Shown here: positions 9,601 through 16,535 of the stretch, in pieces
Layout of the letters: every line of letters starts with the position of its first letter
Position numbering within the stretch: the first letter of the stretch is position 1
Source of the DNA: Pseudomonas sp. Q11
GTDB lineage: Bacteria; Pseudomonadota; Gammaproteobacteria; Pseudomonadales; Pseudomonadaceae
Length of the DNA stretch: 43,215 bases
Direction of reading: 5' to 3'
Assembly (NCBI RefSeq): GCF_024494355.1
Contig: NZ_JAKNQY010000036.1
Location: forward strand, 1 to 43,215
Translations under genes and position numbers: made by a program
Notes under the pieces: model-generated
Told to the model about the DNA's origin: nothing
The model's input: only the letters and a program-made list of their open reading frames with translations
Database searches by the model: none

Positions 9601-10480
9601 GGCCCTCGTGCAACTGGCGCTGACGCCGACGCATGTTCAGGAGCGCGATCACCGGCAGCATCGAAAACGCCAGGCCCAGCAGGCATTTGCCGATGAAGGC
9701 CGGGAGCAGTTGTTCGAGCACCTGACGCCGGTCGAACAGCCCACGCAATTGCCAGTCGCTGCTGCTCAGGGGCACGGTCAGCACAGTGTTGCTCAGATCA
9801 TCCGGGGACAGCCGGGTAGGGTGGGCCGAGGGCAGGCTTTCGTCCCGACTGATGATTTGCTGGTTGAGCCGGTTTTCCACCAGCCACAGTGGGCGCATGC
9901 CGGTATCGGCCTGCTTGGTCAGGGTCGAGAAGAAGGTCGGGGTCAGGCGCAGGGCCCAATAGCCGCGGCTGCTGCCGGCGGCCTGGTGCAATAACAGATG
10001 CACCACGGAGCCGTCCTCGGCATTGCTGAAATAGTGCGCTTGGGCATGACTGCGCCGTACCAGGTCCACCAGATAATCGGCATCGTGGCTGGCGGGATCA
10101 CTGTCGCTGAGCACCCGGCCGGAAGGACTCAGCAACGCCAGGCTGCGTAGCTCGGGTAACGATTGCTGGAGTTTGCGCAGCAGAGCCTGCTGCTCGTCGG
10201 CGCTCTGCGGTTGTTCGATGATCGGTAGCAGGTTGAGGGCGATTTGCGCATTCAAGGCCATGTTCAGGCTGACTTGCGCGGCCAGGTCGGCGGTGTAATC
10301 GATGGTGTACTGGCGCTGTTGCTGCTGGGTTTCGTGTAGTTGGTCAAGCAACTGCCAGAAGAGCAGCCCGAGTAACAACAACACCAACGTGGCTAGCGCG
10401 CCCTTCAATGTCCCGCGCAGGGGCGAGCCGCTCGCAGCAGTCGGTGCGCGTGGGGACAGGGTCGGCGTGACGTTGGACAA
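6632..10480 (-). CDS. morA: MorA-type sensor protein with PAS, GGDEF and EAL domains
   Basis: This 1282-residue inner-membrane regulator of c-di-GMP has a membrane segment at about 27-47, a periplasmic sensor region (about 48-255), a second membrane segment (about 257-282), and PAS/PAC units with the usual DIT/DIS-type ends (roughly 300-440, 450-575, 585-715, 720-838). A GGDEF domain with intact GGDEF at 926-930 and an EAL domain with EAL at 1058-1060 follow. No RxxD inhibitory site precedes GGDEF (the stretch there is ADDDTVAR). Both catalytic signatures are present, so dual cyclase/phosphodiesterase activity is possible. Position beside glyA and length agree with MorA, which restrains flagellar development and affects biofilm formation in Pseudomonas. 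The start is TTG at 10480 with AGGA 7 bases upstream; no ATG in the first 70 codons would keep the membrane segment. Confidence 0.88.
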   Translation of the reverse strand: MSNVTPTLSPRAPTAASGSPLRGTLKGALATLVLLLLGLLFWQLLDQLHETQQQQRQYTIDYTADLAAQVSLNMALNAQIALNLLPIIEQPQSADEQQALLRKLQQSLPELRSLALLSPSGRVLSDSDPASHDADYLVDLVRRSHAQAHYFSNAEDGSVVHLLLHQAAGSSRGYWALRLTPTFFSTLTKQADTGMRPLWLVENRLNQQIISRDESLPSAHPTRLSPDDLSNTVLTVPLSSSDWQLRGLFDRRQVLEQLLPAFIGKCLLGLAFSMLPVIALLNMRRRQRQLHEGRRRYQDIFEGTGVALCVLDLSSLKAFFERAGLHNGDQLRAWVSVPHQLEQLQQEVHVTEVNQMALKLLNVTSCERAWQLLVGNAAPDNNPVGSKLLEALLDQHKQLELEIKLQDAHGRDQHLWLVLRLPEKQQDYNAVILSISDITSRKLIELSLLEREGFWSDVVRTVPDHLYVQDVISQRMIFSNHHLGQTLGYDRTELHQMGEYFWEILLHSEDADHYHNLRQEQRRAGYAQLLQCQLRFRHRNGKWRRFDIREQALARDRHDQVTRIIGVAKDITEQIEASESLRDSEQRYRMLAESISDVIFSTNSKLSLNYVSPSVQAVLGYSADWIFQNGWQSTIANPQQLTGIYTLMDRVSKALDKPEQLAELRNQMQTQLFLFDCLRADGRKIPIELRLVLVWDDLGAFEGVLGVGRDISQQRRAEKDLRMAATVFEHSTSAILITDPAGYIVQANEAFSRVSGYAVSQVLDQLPNMLTVDEQQEAHLRYVLKQLQQHSTWEGEVWLKRRNGEHYPAWVGITAVLDDEGDLASYVCFFSDISERKASEQRIHRLAYYDALTHLPNRTLFQDRLHTALQSAERQKNWVVLMFLDLDRFKPINDSLGHAAGDRMLKEMATRLLGCVADDDTVARMGGDEFTLLLQPRSSREMALNRAINVAEQILASLVRPFVLEGREFFVTASIGIALSPQDGNELSQLMKNADTAMYHAKERGKNNFQFYQADMNASALERLELESDLRHALEQNEFVLYYQPQFSGDGKRLTGAEALLRWRHPRRGLVPPGDFIPVLEELGLVVDVGDWVISEACRQLKTWHQAKVRVPKVSVNISARQFSDGQLGTRIANILRGTGLPPACLELELTESILMREVSEAMQILAGLKNLGLSIAVDDFGTGYSSLNYLKQFPIDVLKIDRTFVDGLPSGEQDAQIARAIIAMAHSLNLAVIAEGVETHEQLDFLREHGCDEVQGYLFGRPMPANRFEAQFSNEALFMLD

Positions 10481-10751
10481 GCTATAATCCTGCAGTTTGC
10501 TGGACTGGCGCGACGTGCACTATAAGCCGGACGCCCAAAGGGCGGCTAGCATGCCTTGACTTGTGGCAAAGTGCCAGCCCCTGGTGGCTGGACCTTGACC
10601 GATGGTTGAGGTAGCTTTGCCGGTCAAACAAGAGCGCGCAAGCTCCGATCCCCAGGCTTTTATCTGCCCGCCGGCATTGATCACCGTCAAGCGCCGGCGC
10701 CGCGCATGGCCTGGCTCGTTCTTTTCACCTGTCACTGACGCTAGGTTCACC

Positions 10752-12416
10752 ATGGCTCAATACGTCTTCACCATGCATCGGCTGAGCAAAGTTGTTCCGC
10801 CGAAGCGGGAAATCCTGAAAAACATTTCGCTCTCGTTCTTCCCCGGCGCCAAGATCGGCGTGTTGGGCCTCAACGGCTCGGGTAAGTCCACGCTGCTGAA
10901 AATCATGGCCGGTGTCGACAACGAATTTGACGGTGAAGCCCGTCCGATGCCGGACCTGAACATCGGCTACCTGCCTCAAGAGCCTCAGCTGGATCCGACC
11001 AAGACCGTACGTGAAGTGGTCGAGGAGGCCGTCAGCGTGATCAAGGATGCCCAGGCGCGCCTGGACGAGGTCTACGCTGCCTACGCCGAACCGGACGCCG
11101 ACTTCGACAAGCTGGCCGCCGAACAGGCCAAGCTCGAAGCGATCCTGCAAGCCAGCGATGGCCATAACCTGGATCGCCAACTGGAAGTCGCCGCCGATGC
11201 GCTGCGCCTGCCCGCGTGGGATGCCAAGGTCGAAGTCCTGTCCGGTGGTGAAAAGCGCCGCGTGGCCCTGTGCCGCCTGCTGCTGTCGGCGCCGGATATG
11301 CTGTTGCTCGACGAACCGACCAACCACCTGGACGCCGATTCCGTCGCCTGGCTCGAACACTTCCTGCACGATTTCCCGGGCACCGTGGTCGCGATCACGC
11401 ACGACCGTTACTTCCTGGACAACGTTGCCGGCTGGATCCTGGAACTGGACCGCGGCGCGGGTATTCCTTACGAAGGCAACTACTCGGGCTGGCTCGAAGC
11501 CAAGTCCGATCGTCTGGCCCAGGAATCCAAGCAGCAGTCGGCCCATGAAAAAGCCATGAAGGAAGAGCTGGAATGGGTGCGCAAAGGCGCCAAGGCCCGC
11601 CAGTCCAAATCCAAGGCACGTCTGCAACGCTTCGAGGAAATGCAGTCCCAGGAATTCCAGAAGCGCAGTGAAACCAACGAGATCTACATCCCGGCCGGTC
11701 CACGCCTGGGTGACAAGGTCATCGAATTCAAGAACGTCTCCAAGGGCTACGGCGATCGCGTGCTGATCGACAACCTGTCGTTCGCCATGCCAAAAGGCGC
11801 CATTGTCGGTGTGATCGGTGGTAACGGTGCGGGTAAATCCACGCTGTTCCGCATGCTGATGGGCAAGGAAACACCGGATTCGGGCAGCATCGAAATCGGC
11901 GAAACCGTGCAACTGGCCTGCGTCGACCAGAGTCGCGAAGACCTGGACGGCAGCAAGACGGTGTTCCAGCAGATATCCGACGGTTCCGACCAGATCCGCA
12001 TCGGCAACTATGAAATTCCGTCGCGCACTTACGTGGGGCGCTTCAACTTCAAGGGCGGCGACCAGCAGAAGTTCGTCAAGGACTTGTCCGGTGGTGAACG
12101 CGGTCGTTTGCACCTTGCGTTGACCTTGAAGGAGGGTGGCAACGTCCTGTTGCTCGACGAACCGTCCAACGACCTCGACGTCGAAACCCTACGTTCCCTG
12201 GAAGAAGCCCTGCTGGACTTCCCGGGCGCAGCGATTGTGATCTCCCACGACCGGTGGTTCCTCGACCGCGTGGCGACCCACATCCTGGCATACGAAGACG
12301 ACTCGCAAGCGGTGTTCTTCGAAGGCAACTACACCGAGTATGAGGCCGATCGCAAGAAACGCCTGGGTGAAGCTGCTGCCCAGCCGCACCGCGTACGGCA
12401 CAAGAAACTGGCCTGA
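10752..12416 (+). CDS. ettA: Energy-dependent translational throttle protein EttA (ABC-F ATPase)
   Basis: This 554-residue protein has two ABC ATPase domains and no membrane segments. Walker A motifs are GLNGSGKST (39-47) and GGNGAGKST, the signatures are LSGGEKRR and LSGGERGR, and Walker B segments end LLLDEPTNHLD and LLLDEPSNDLD. A charged linker between the domains (about 240-320, rich in K, E and Q) is the P-site-tRNA interaction motif. EttA binds the ribosomal E site and gates the first elongation step according to the ATP/ADP ratio. The ATG at 10752 is chosen over upstream in-frame codons because MAQYVFTMHRLSKVVPPKRE is the known family start. The 271 bases upstream, shared with divergent morA, contain a TTGACT at about 10555 but no convincing paired -10. 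Confidence 0.96.
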   Translation: MAQYVFTMHRLSKVVPPKREILKNISLSFFPGAKIGVLGLNGSGKSTLLKIMAGVDNEFDGEARPMPDLNIGYLPQEPQLDPTKTVREVVEEAVSVIKDAQARLDEVYAAYAEPDADFDKLAAEQAKLEAILQASDGHNLDRQLEVAADALRLPAWDAKVEVLSGGEKRRVALCRLLLSAPDMLLLDEPTNHLDADSVAWLEHFLHDFPGTVVAITHDRYFLDNVAGWILELDRGAGIPYEGNYSGWLEAKSDRLAQESKQQSAHEKAMKEELEWVRKGAKARQSKSKARLQRFEEMQSQEFQKRSETNEIYIPAGPRLGDKVIEFKNVSKGYGDRVLIDNLSFAMPKGAIVGVIGGNGAGKSTLFRMLMGKETPDSGSIEIGETVQLACVDQSREDLDGSKTVFQQISDGSDQIRIGNYEIPSRTYVGRFNFKGGDQQKFVKDLSGGERGRLHLALTLKEGGNVLLLDEPSNDLDVETLRSLEEALLDFPGAAIVISHDRWFLDRVATHILAYEDDSQAVFFEGNYTEYEADRKKRLGEAAAQPHRVRHKKLA

Positions 12417-12442
12417 TACGGCCGGCGATCGAGCGATAAAAC

Positions 12443-12532
12443 CTGTGGGAGCGAGCCTGCTCGCGATAGCAGTGGATCAGCCAGCATAAGGTTGCCTGAT
12501 CCGCCGCCATCGCGAGCAGGCTCGCTCCCACA
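12443..12532. repeat. REPIN-type inverted repeat downstream of ettA
   Basis: The paired arms GTGGGAGCGAGCCTGCTCGCGA and inverse enclose a spacer of about 40 bases. The right arm runs straight into the tandem array at 12530. Confidence 0.85.
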
Positions 12533-12757
12533 TTGGTTTTGGGTCAGCCACAAGCTGCACGGTGGGGCTCACTCCCACATTGGTTTTGGGTCAGCCACAA
12601 GCTGCACGGTGGGGCTCGCTCCCACATTGGTTTGGGTCAGCCACAAGCTGCACGGTGGGGCTCGCTCCCACACTGGTTTGGGTCAGCCACAAGCTGCACG
12701 GTGGGGCTCGCTCCCACACTGGTTTTGGGTCAGTCACAAGCTGCACGGTGGGGCTCG
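12530..12757. repeat. Five-copy tandem repeat, 46-47 base unit, derived from a REP end
   Basis: Copies begin at 12530, 12577, 12624, 12670 and 12716. Each contains ACAYTGGTTT(T)GGGTCAG, then CCACAAGCTGCACGGTGGGG, then CTCGCTCCC. The unit ends are the same as the outer end of a REP arm, so the array looks like repeated duplication of a REP terminus plus adjacent sequence. Copies differ at only a few positions, mainly one T in the T-run, A/G in CTCRCTCCC and ATT/ACT. Mixed 46 and 47 base periods break any reading frame, so it is not coding. Confidence 0.9.
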
Positions 12758-12760
12758 ATT

Positions 12761-12790
12761 CCTGTGGGAGCGAGCCTGCTCGCGATGAGG
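12761..12790. repeat. Single REP arm closing the tandem array
   Basis: CCTGTGGGAGCGAGCCTGCT continues to CGCGATGAGG without an inverted partner. It ends about 10 bases before the stop of the convergent Gre-like gene. Confidence 0.75.
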
Positions 12791-12799
12791 CCGGCAAGA

Positions 12800-13291
12800 T
12801 CACCCCGGTTCTATCGCCACCACTTCAATCGTCAACTCCCCCACCGGCCGCTTCCAGACCACCTCGTCCCCAACCTTGGCACCCAGCAACGCCCGCCCCA
12901 GCGGCGAACCCCAATTGACCAGTCCGCTGGCCGCATCGGCCTGATCTTCACCCACCAACTGCACTCGCTGCTCGTGGTCATGCTCATCGACAAAGGTCAC
13001 CCAATGCCCGATCCGCACCTGATCCACTGAGGTTGGCGTAACGACCTGCGCGCTTTGCAAACGCGGATTGAAATACCGCAGATCCCGTTCGATATCCGCG
13101 ATTCGCTGCTTGTCCGCCAGTTCTCCCCTGGCCACCTGCTGGCTGTGCAGCGCCTGCAGCTCAGCGACCCGGGCCTGTAATTGGGCGAGTCCGGCGGGCG
13201 TGACGTAATTGGGTTGCGCGCTGACCTGGCGTTCGACCGGCTGATCGGCCTGGGCAGTGGCGTTGTCCTCGTTGACGAAGGCGCGACTCAT
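12800..13291 (-). CDS. GreA/GreB-like transcription factor with shortened coiled coil
   Basis: This 163-residue protein has a helical N-terminal hairpin (about 30-80) and a C-terminal FKBP-like Gre domain (about 85-163, including VRIGHWVTFVDE, WGSPLGRALLGAKVGDEV and the final EVVAIEPG). Gre factors bind in the secondary channel of RNA polymerase. Compared with GreB as I remember it, the helices match on both sides (TPAGLAQLQARVAEL and DKQRIADIERDLRYF), but roughly 16 residues including the acidic tip motif (D..EN in SLGDRSENADY) are missing. It is therefore unlikely to stimulate transcript cleavage and may act more like Rnk or a Gre competitor. The ATG at 13291 is preferred over one at 13321 because GAGGAG lies 6 bases upstream. 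Confidence 0.8.
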   Translation of the reverse strand: MSRAFVNEDNATAQADQPVERQVSAQPNYVTPAGLAQLQARVAELQALHSQQVARGELADKQRIADIERDLRYFNPRLQSAQVVTPTSVDQVRIGHWVTFVDEHDHEQRVQLVGEDQADAASGLVNWGSPLGRALLGAKVGDEVVWKRPVGELTIEVVAIEPG

Positions 13292-13361
13292 GATGTTCTC
13301 CTCTATTGGAGTTTGGGCCATGGTCGCAGGCTTTTGGTTTCAGCGGATGTCTGTACGCGAC

Positions 13362-13715
13362 TCACTGTGAGCGATAAGCCCGGGCGGCGTCCTGGTCCTT
13401 CTGCTGCTGCCAGGCCCGTTCTCGCTCGTCCCAATGGCGTTCGCGGTAAGCGTTACGCTCCTCACTTTCGCGCATGGCCTGGCATTGACGGAAACCGTCG
13501 CTCCAGCCTTCGGCATAGGGAGCGTCCTTGAGATACCGTGGCACGTCCTTCCTGAACTGGCCGGTGATCACGCCGGCTGCCTGCCGGCCGCTGCTGCAAC
13601 CGTCATCAAAGCCGTCGGCGAATGCCGGAGGGTAACCCCGGGCGATCAGGTTTTCGTGGGTGGTTTCGCAGCCACCGAGCAACATCACCACACTCAGCAC
13701 CCCCGCGCGCCTCAT
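13362..13715 (-). CDS. Small putative lipoprotein
   Basis: This 117-residue protein has a short signal sequence ending in a lipobox, LLGGC (cysteine at residue 16), so it should be processed by LspA and lipid-anchored. The mature part has no domain I recognise: a central FADGFDDGCSSGRQAAG stretch with a second cysteine, AEGWSDGFRQC with a third, and a strongly charged C-terminal helix rich in E, R, W and Q (ERNAYRERHWDERERAWQQQ). The C-terminal third is probably a helix or coiled coil. The 70-base gap to the Gre-like gene holds no obvious terminator. Function unknown. Confidence 0.75.
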   Translation of the reverse strand: MRRAGVLSVVMLLGGCETTHENLIARGYPPAFADGFDDGCSSGRQAAGVITGQFRKDVPRYLKDAPYAEGWSDGFRQCQAMRESEERNAYRERHWDERERAWQQQKDQDAARAYRSQ

Positions 13716-13832
13716 TTTTTTGCATTCCTGCCTGATCCACTCATAAGAGAAGTTTAGAAGTGGATTCGTCAGGCCGATGTGAAAGCGCTGTGATGAATCT
13801 GTTCGCTTAGGTGAGTGCGGGGTATGCCCCGG

Positions 13833-15686
13833 TCAATAGTGATACCACTTCACCTCGAGCATCACTTCGTTCTCCGGTGACGCCAGATGGCTGAATTCGC
13901 GCTGGGCGCTCAGGCGCAGGCCGAGGTTGCGGGACAGTTCCCACTGCTGGTTCAGGCTCACGCTCCGGCGCACTTCGCCGTTGACGAAATAGTCGCCTTT
14001 GGCCTCCAGGCTCAAGTTGCCCAGCGGGTTTTTCCACAGCACACCAGTGTTGAAGCCTGTGGCCGGGGCGATGAATTGGGCGAAGTCGTTGTTGTGTTCG
14101 ACCCGCACCGTGCCCAAGGCGAACCCCAGCAGGTCGTCACCCAGTGCCCAGGTGCCCCCGGCCCCACCGTTGACGTGGCTAACCAGGGTTTCATCGTCGT
14201 GCTTGCCCGGCACCCGTTCCAGGCCTCCGGTGACTTGCCAGGACAGCGGTTGCAGCAGTTCGTTGCGCGGGGTCAGGGAGCGAATGGTCGCAAGGTCCAG
14301 TTGCTGCACCTGCCAATCATTGCCTTCGTACTGACGCAGCTTCAGTTGCAGGATCTCGATCTGCGCCCCCAGGGGGAAACTCTCGGCGTTGTCGTTGAGG
14401 TCGTGATACGCCATGCGCAGGCCATATTCGCCGAACGCCCGGTCGCCACGGGTGCCGAGGCCGGCCTGCCAGGTGCGCGACTCATGGCCATCTTCGGGCA
14501 GGCCCGGTTGCGGGATGTCGAGTTCCGGCGCGGGGTTCTGGTTGATCGCCCGCAACAGTTCGAAACTGCGCTGGGCGCGCTGCGGGTCGCGTTCCTGGCC
14601 GTTGGCGCGGTAGCGCTCCAGACGATAGGCCGCGTCGATGATCAGCGCCTGGCGGGCGCGAGGCAATGCCTTGAAGGCTGAAGTTTGCAATTGTTTTTGG
14701 TCGGCGCTGACTTTCAGCACCCATTGCTGCTCGTCGTCGGTGAGTGGCTCGGCGCGGCTGAGCAACTCCCGCTCACGGGAGGGCCGGTACTCGATGCTTT
14801 CCACCAGCCCGGCTTCTTTCACCGCCTTTACGGTGTCGGTGGGAATCGCCGTCAACGGGAATTGTTCGGTCAGGCGCAGGCTGGGACGGGCCACTTGTAG
14901 CAGTTCGAGCAAGCGATAGGAGCAATTTTCATCGAAGAAAAAATAGTCGAACTGAATCTGCTTGAGTTCCCACACATGCTCGACCATGCGCTCGGTTTCC
15001 GCCTGGCTCAGATTGAGGCGGTATTCCCACAGGTCGCGGTTTTCCAGGCTGCGGTACTCGGAGAGTTTCTCCTGATAGGGCACCAGGGCGAACAGGCCCG
15101 GATAACCGCCCATCAGGCCTTTCCAGGCATAAAGAATGCTGTTGTCCGAGCCTTCGATGTAGGCGCCGAAGTTGATCGCATAACTGAGCAGCGCGGTCTT
15201 GTCGCTTTGCACATCGGCCTGATCGATACGCAGCAAGGTATGGCCGAACATCGAAGAAGGGCTGTTCAAATAGGCGGCCGGAAAGATCATCACCGCGCTG
15301 TGGGGCGCGACATCCTTGAACCATTGGGTGAATTCGCTGCAGTCGACCGTCGGCAGATCCGTCAGGTTGAGCTGCGCCTTCAGCCAGCGTGTACGCGCCG
15401 GGTACACACATTGGGCGTGTTGCTGGCCAGCACTGGCCGGGCCGTACAGCGCCTGCACCGTGGCAGTCAGTTCGCGGTCGGGATGTTCGTTGCCGTCAGG
15501 GGCGAGGAAAAATCTTTTGTCGCTGATATAGCTGCGCCAGCCGCCGAGCTTGGCGGTTTCGTAATGGCCCAGGGAAATCCAGAAACGGTCGCTGGCCAGT
15601 TGCTGCAAACGTTGAGGGTCGACATGAGGTGCGGCGGACAGCGGGGCGCACACACAGAGCGCCAGCCAGGCGAGGCGTTTGAGCAT
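13833..15686 (-). CDS. DUF4105/Lnb-like periplasmic domain protein with predicted outer-membrane barrel
   Basis: This 617-residue protein has a signal peptide (MLKRLAWLALCVCAPLSAA). An N-terminal enzyme-like domain (about 25-330) carries SPSSMFGHTLLRID (H149) and FDENCSYRLLELL (C255), a His/Cys arrangement typical of DUF4105, also called the Lnb N-terminal periplasmic domain. From about residue 400 to the end, alternating strands (LQLKLRQYEG, SWQVTGGLERV, NLGLRLSAQREF) and the aromatic C-terminus EVKWYHY suggest an outer-membrane beta-barrel. Some DUF4105 proteins are non-canonical lipoprotein N-acyltransferases; whether this Pseudomonas version has that activity is unknown. Its neighbour upstream in the same direction encodes a small secreted DUF3015 protein. 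Confidence 0.8.
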   Translation of the reverse strand: MLKRLAWLALCVCAPLSAAPHVDPQRLQQLASDRFWISLGHYETAKLGGWRSYISDKRFFLAPDGNEHPDRELTATVQALYGPASAGQQHAQCVYPARTRWLKAQLNLTDLPTVDCSEFTQWFKDVAPHSAVMIFPAAYLNSPSSMFGHTLLRIDQADVQSDKTALLSYAINFGAYIEGSDNSILYAWKGLMGGYPGLFALVPYQEKLSEYRSLENRDLWEYRLNLSQAETERMVEHVWELKQIQFDYFFFDENCSYRLLELLQVARPSLRLTEQFPLTAIPTDTVKAVKEAGLVESIEYRPSRERELLSRAEPLTDDEQQWVLKVSADQKQLQTSAFKALPRARQALIIDAAYRLERYRANGQERDPQRAQRSFELLRAINQNPAPELDIPQPGLPEDGHESRTWQAGLGTRGDRAFGEYGLRMAYHDLNDNAESFPLGAQIEILQLKLRQYEGNDWQVQQLDLATIRSLTPRNELLQPLSWQVTGGLERVPGKHDDETLVSHVNGGAGGTWALGDDLLGFALGTVRVEHNNDFAQFIAPATGFNTGVLWKNPLGNLSLEAKGDYFVNGEVRRSVSLNQQWELSRNLGLRLSAQREFSHLASPENEVMLEVKWYHY

Positions 15687-15729
15687 AGTTGGCTACTTGG
15701 AAAGTCGAAAATAAAGACCGAAAGGGGCC

Positions 15730-15763
15730 CCAAAAAGAAAACCCGCTCCCCGAGAGGAGCGAG
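15730..15763 (-). terminator. Rho-independent terminator after the DUF3015 gene
   Basis: On the minus strand the stem CGCTCC/GGAGCG (15756-15761 and 15744-15749) with a 6-base loop is followed by GGGTTTTCTTTTTG. It lies 12 bases past the DUF3015 stop and separates it from the DUF4105 gene. Confidence 0.8.
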
Positions 15764-15774
15764 TGGTGTCGAGC

Positions 15775-16263
15775 TTAAGCTTGAGTGGCGTACTTGGCCA
15801 GGCGAGGGTCGCTTTTCAGCACGGCCAGGGTGTTGGTATGCACGTCTTCTGCGGTCACGTCAGCCTTGCTGAAGATCTGCTGGAAGTGCTCATGGGTGAC
15901 AGCGGAGAAATGCGCGCGATCTTCCGGAGCCACGCCCAGTACCACGGCGTAAGTAGTCAGCGCTTCGCCCTGACCCTTGGCCATGTCTTCGGACAGCTCG
16001 TTCATCATGCCATTCATGGCCAGCCAGGACTTGCCACCGTAGGTCAGTGCCGCGTTGGTCGAACAACCGTTGGTGCCGGATGTCATGCCGAAGGTGGCGT
16101 TGCCGGAAGTGCCGTTGGTGGTGGATGCCAGGAAGTGAGCCGGAGTGCCACGCTGACCTTCGAACAGCATGTTGCCCCAACCGCAATCCGGACCGCCTGG
16201 CGCCTGAGCCATGGCGTTGAGGGATACAGCGGTGAAGAGAGTACCGAGAAGAATCCGTTTCAT
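15775..16263 (-). CDS. DUF3015 family secreted protein
   Basis: This 162-residue protein has a clear signal peptide (MKRILLGTLFTAVSLNAMA, cut before QAPGG). The mature part shows the DUF3015 pattern: PDCGWGNMLF with a first cysteine, a Thr/Ser/Asn/Gly-rich middle (ASTTNGTSGNATFGMTSGTN), GCSTNAAL with a second cysteine, then a helical C-terminus with HFSAVTHEHFQQIF. The two cysteines probably form a disulfide in the periplasm. The function of the family is not known. The ATG at 16263 is preferred over one 24 bases upstream because the signal peptide then begins correctly. It has its own terminator, so it is probably monocistronic and may be strongly expressed. Confidence 0.85.
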   Translation of the reverse strand: MKRILLGTLFTAVSLNAMAQAPGGPDCGWGNMLFEGQRGTPAHFLASTTNGTSGNATFGMTSGTNGCSTNAALTYGGKSWLAMNGMMNELSEDMAKGQGEALTTYAVVLGVAPEDRAHFSAVTHEHFQQIFSKADVTAEDVHTNTLAVLKSDPRLAKYATQA

Positions 16264-16535
16264 AGCTATGTTCTCTTTTATGTGCATACCAATGGACAGG
16301 GTCTGACCCTACAGGCCAGTGGGCCGGTTATTGTTCCAGCCGCGCAGTTTGGAGTTTAGGCACGATCCGAGGGTTCCGTGACATTTTGCAAAAACTAACT
16401 GCAATGCCATGAATTTACGGGCTCGGGCTCAAGGTATGCCCCTGGACTATGCTTTGGTCTGAGGCGCTCCTTGCCAGTCAGGTGCAGGCAGCGCCAGAAT
16501 GCCGCTATCTGCCCCGCCTGATGTAAGGAAGCCCG

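Noticed and set aside
10725..12113. A 462-codon open frame antisense to ettA
   Set aside because: Shadow frame of a high-GC gene; the ABC-F protein on the other strand is certain.
12530..12757. Possible CRISPR array
   Set aside because: The units are contiguous direct repeats with no unique spacers, and no cas gene is near.
12492..13030. Open frames with repeated peptides such as HKLHGGA across the tandem array
   Set aside because: They arise from translating the 46-47 base repeat; the mixed period shifts frame and there is no ribosome-binding site.
13731..13773. An imperfect inverted repeat (CCTGATCCACT against AGTGG..TCAGG) upstream of the small lipoprotein
   Set aside because: The pairing is broken by inserted bases and the loop is long; it is neither a clear terminator nor a recognised operator.
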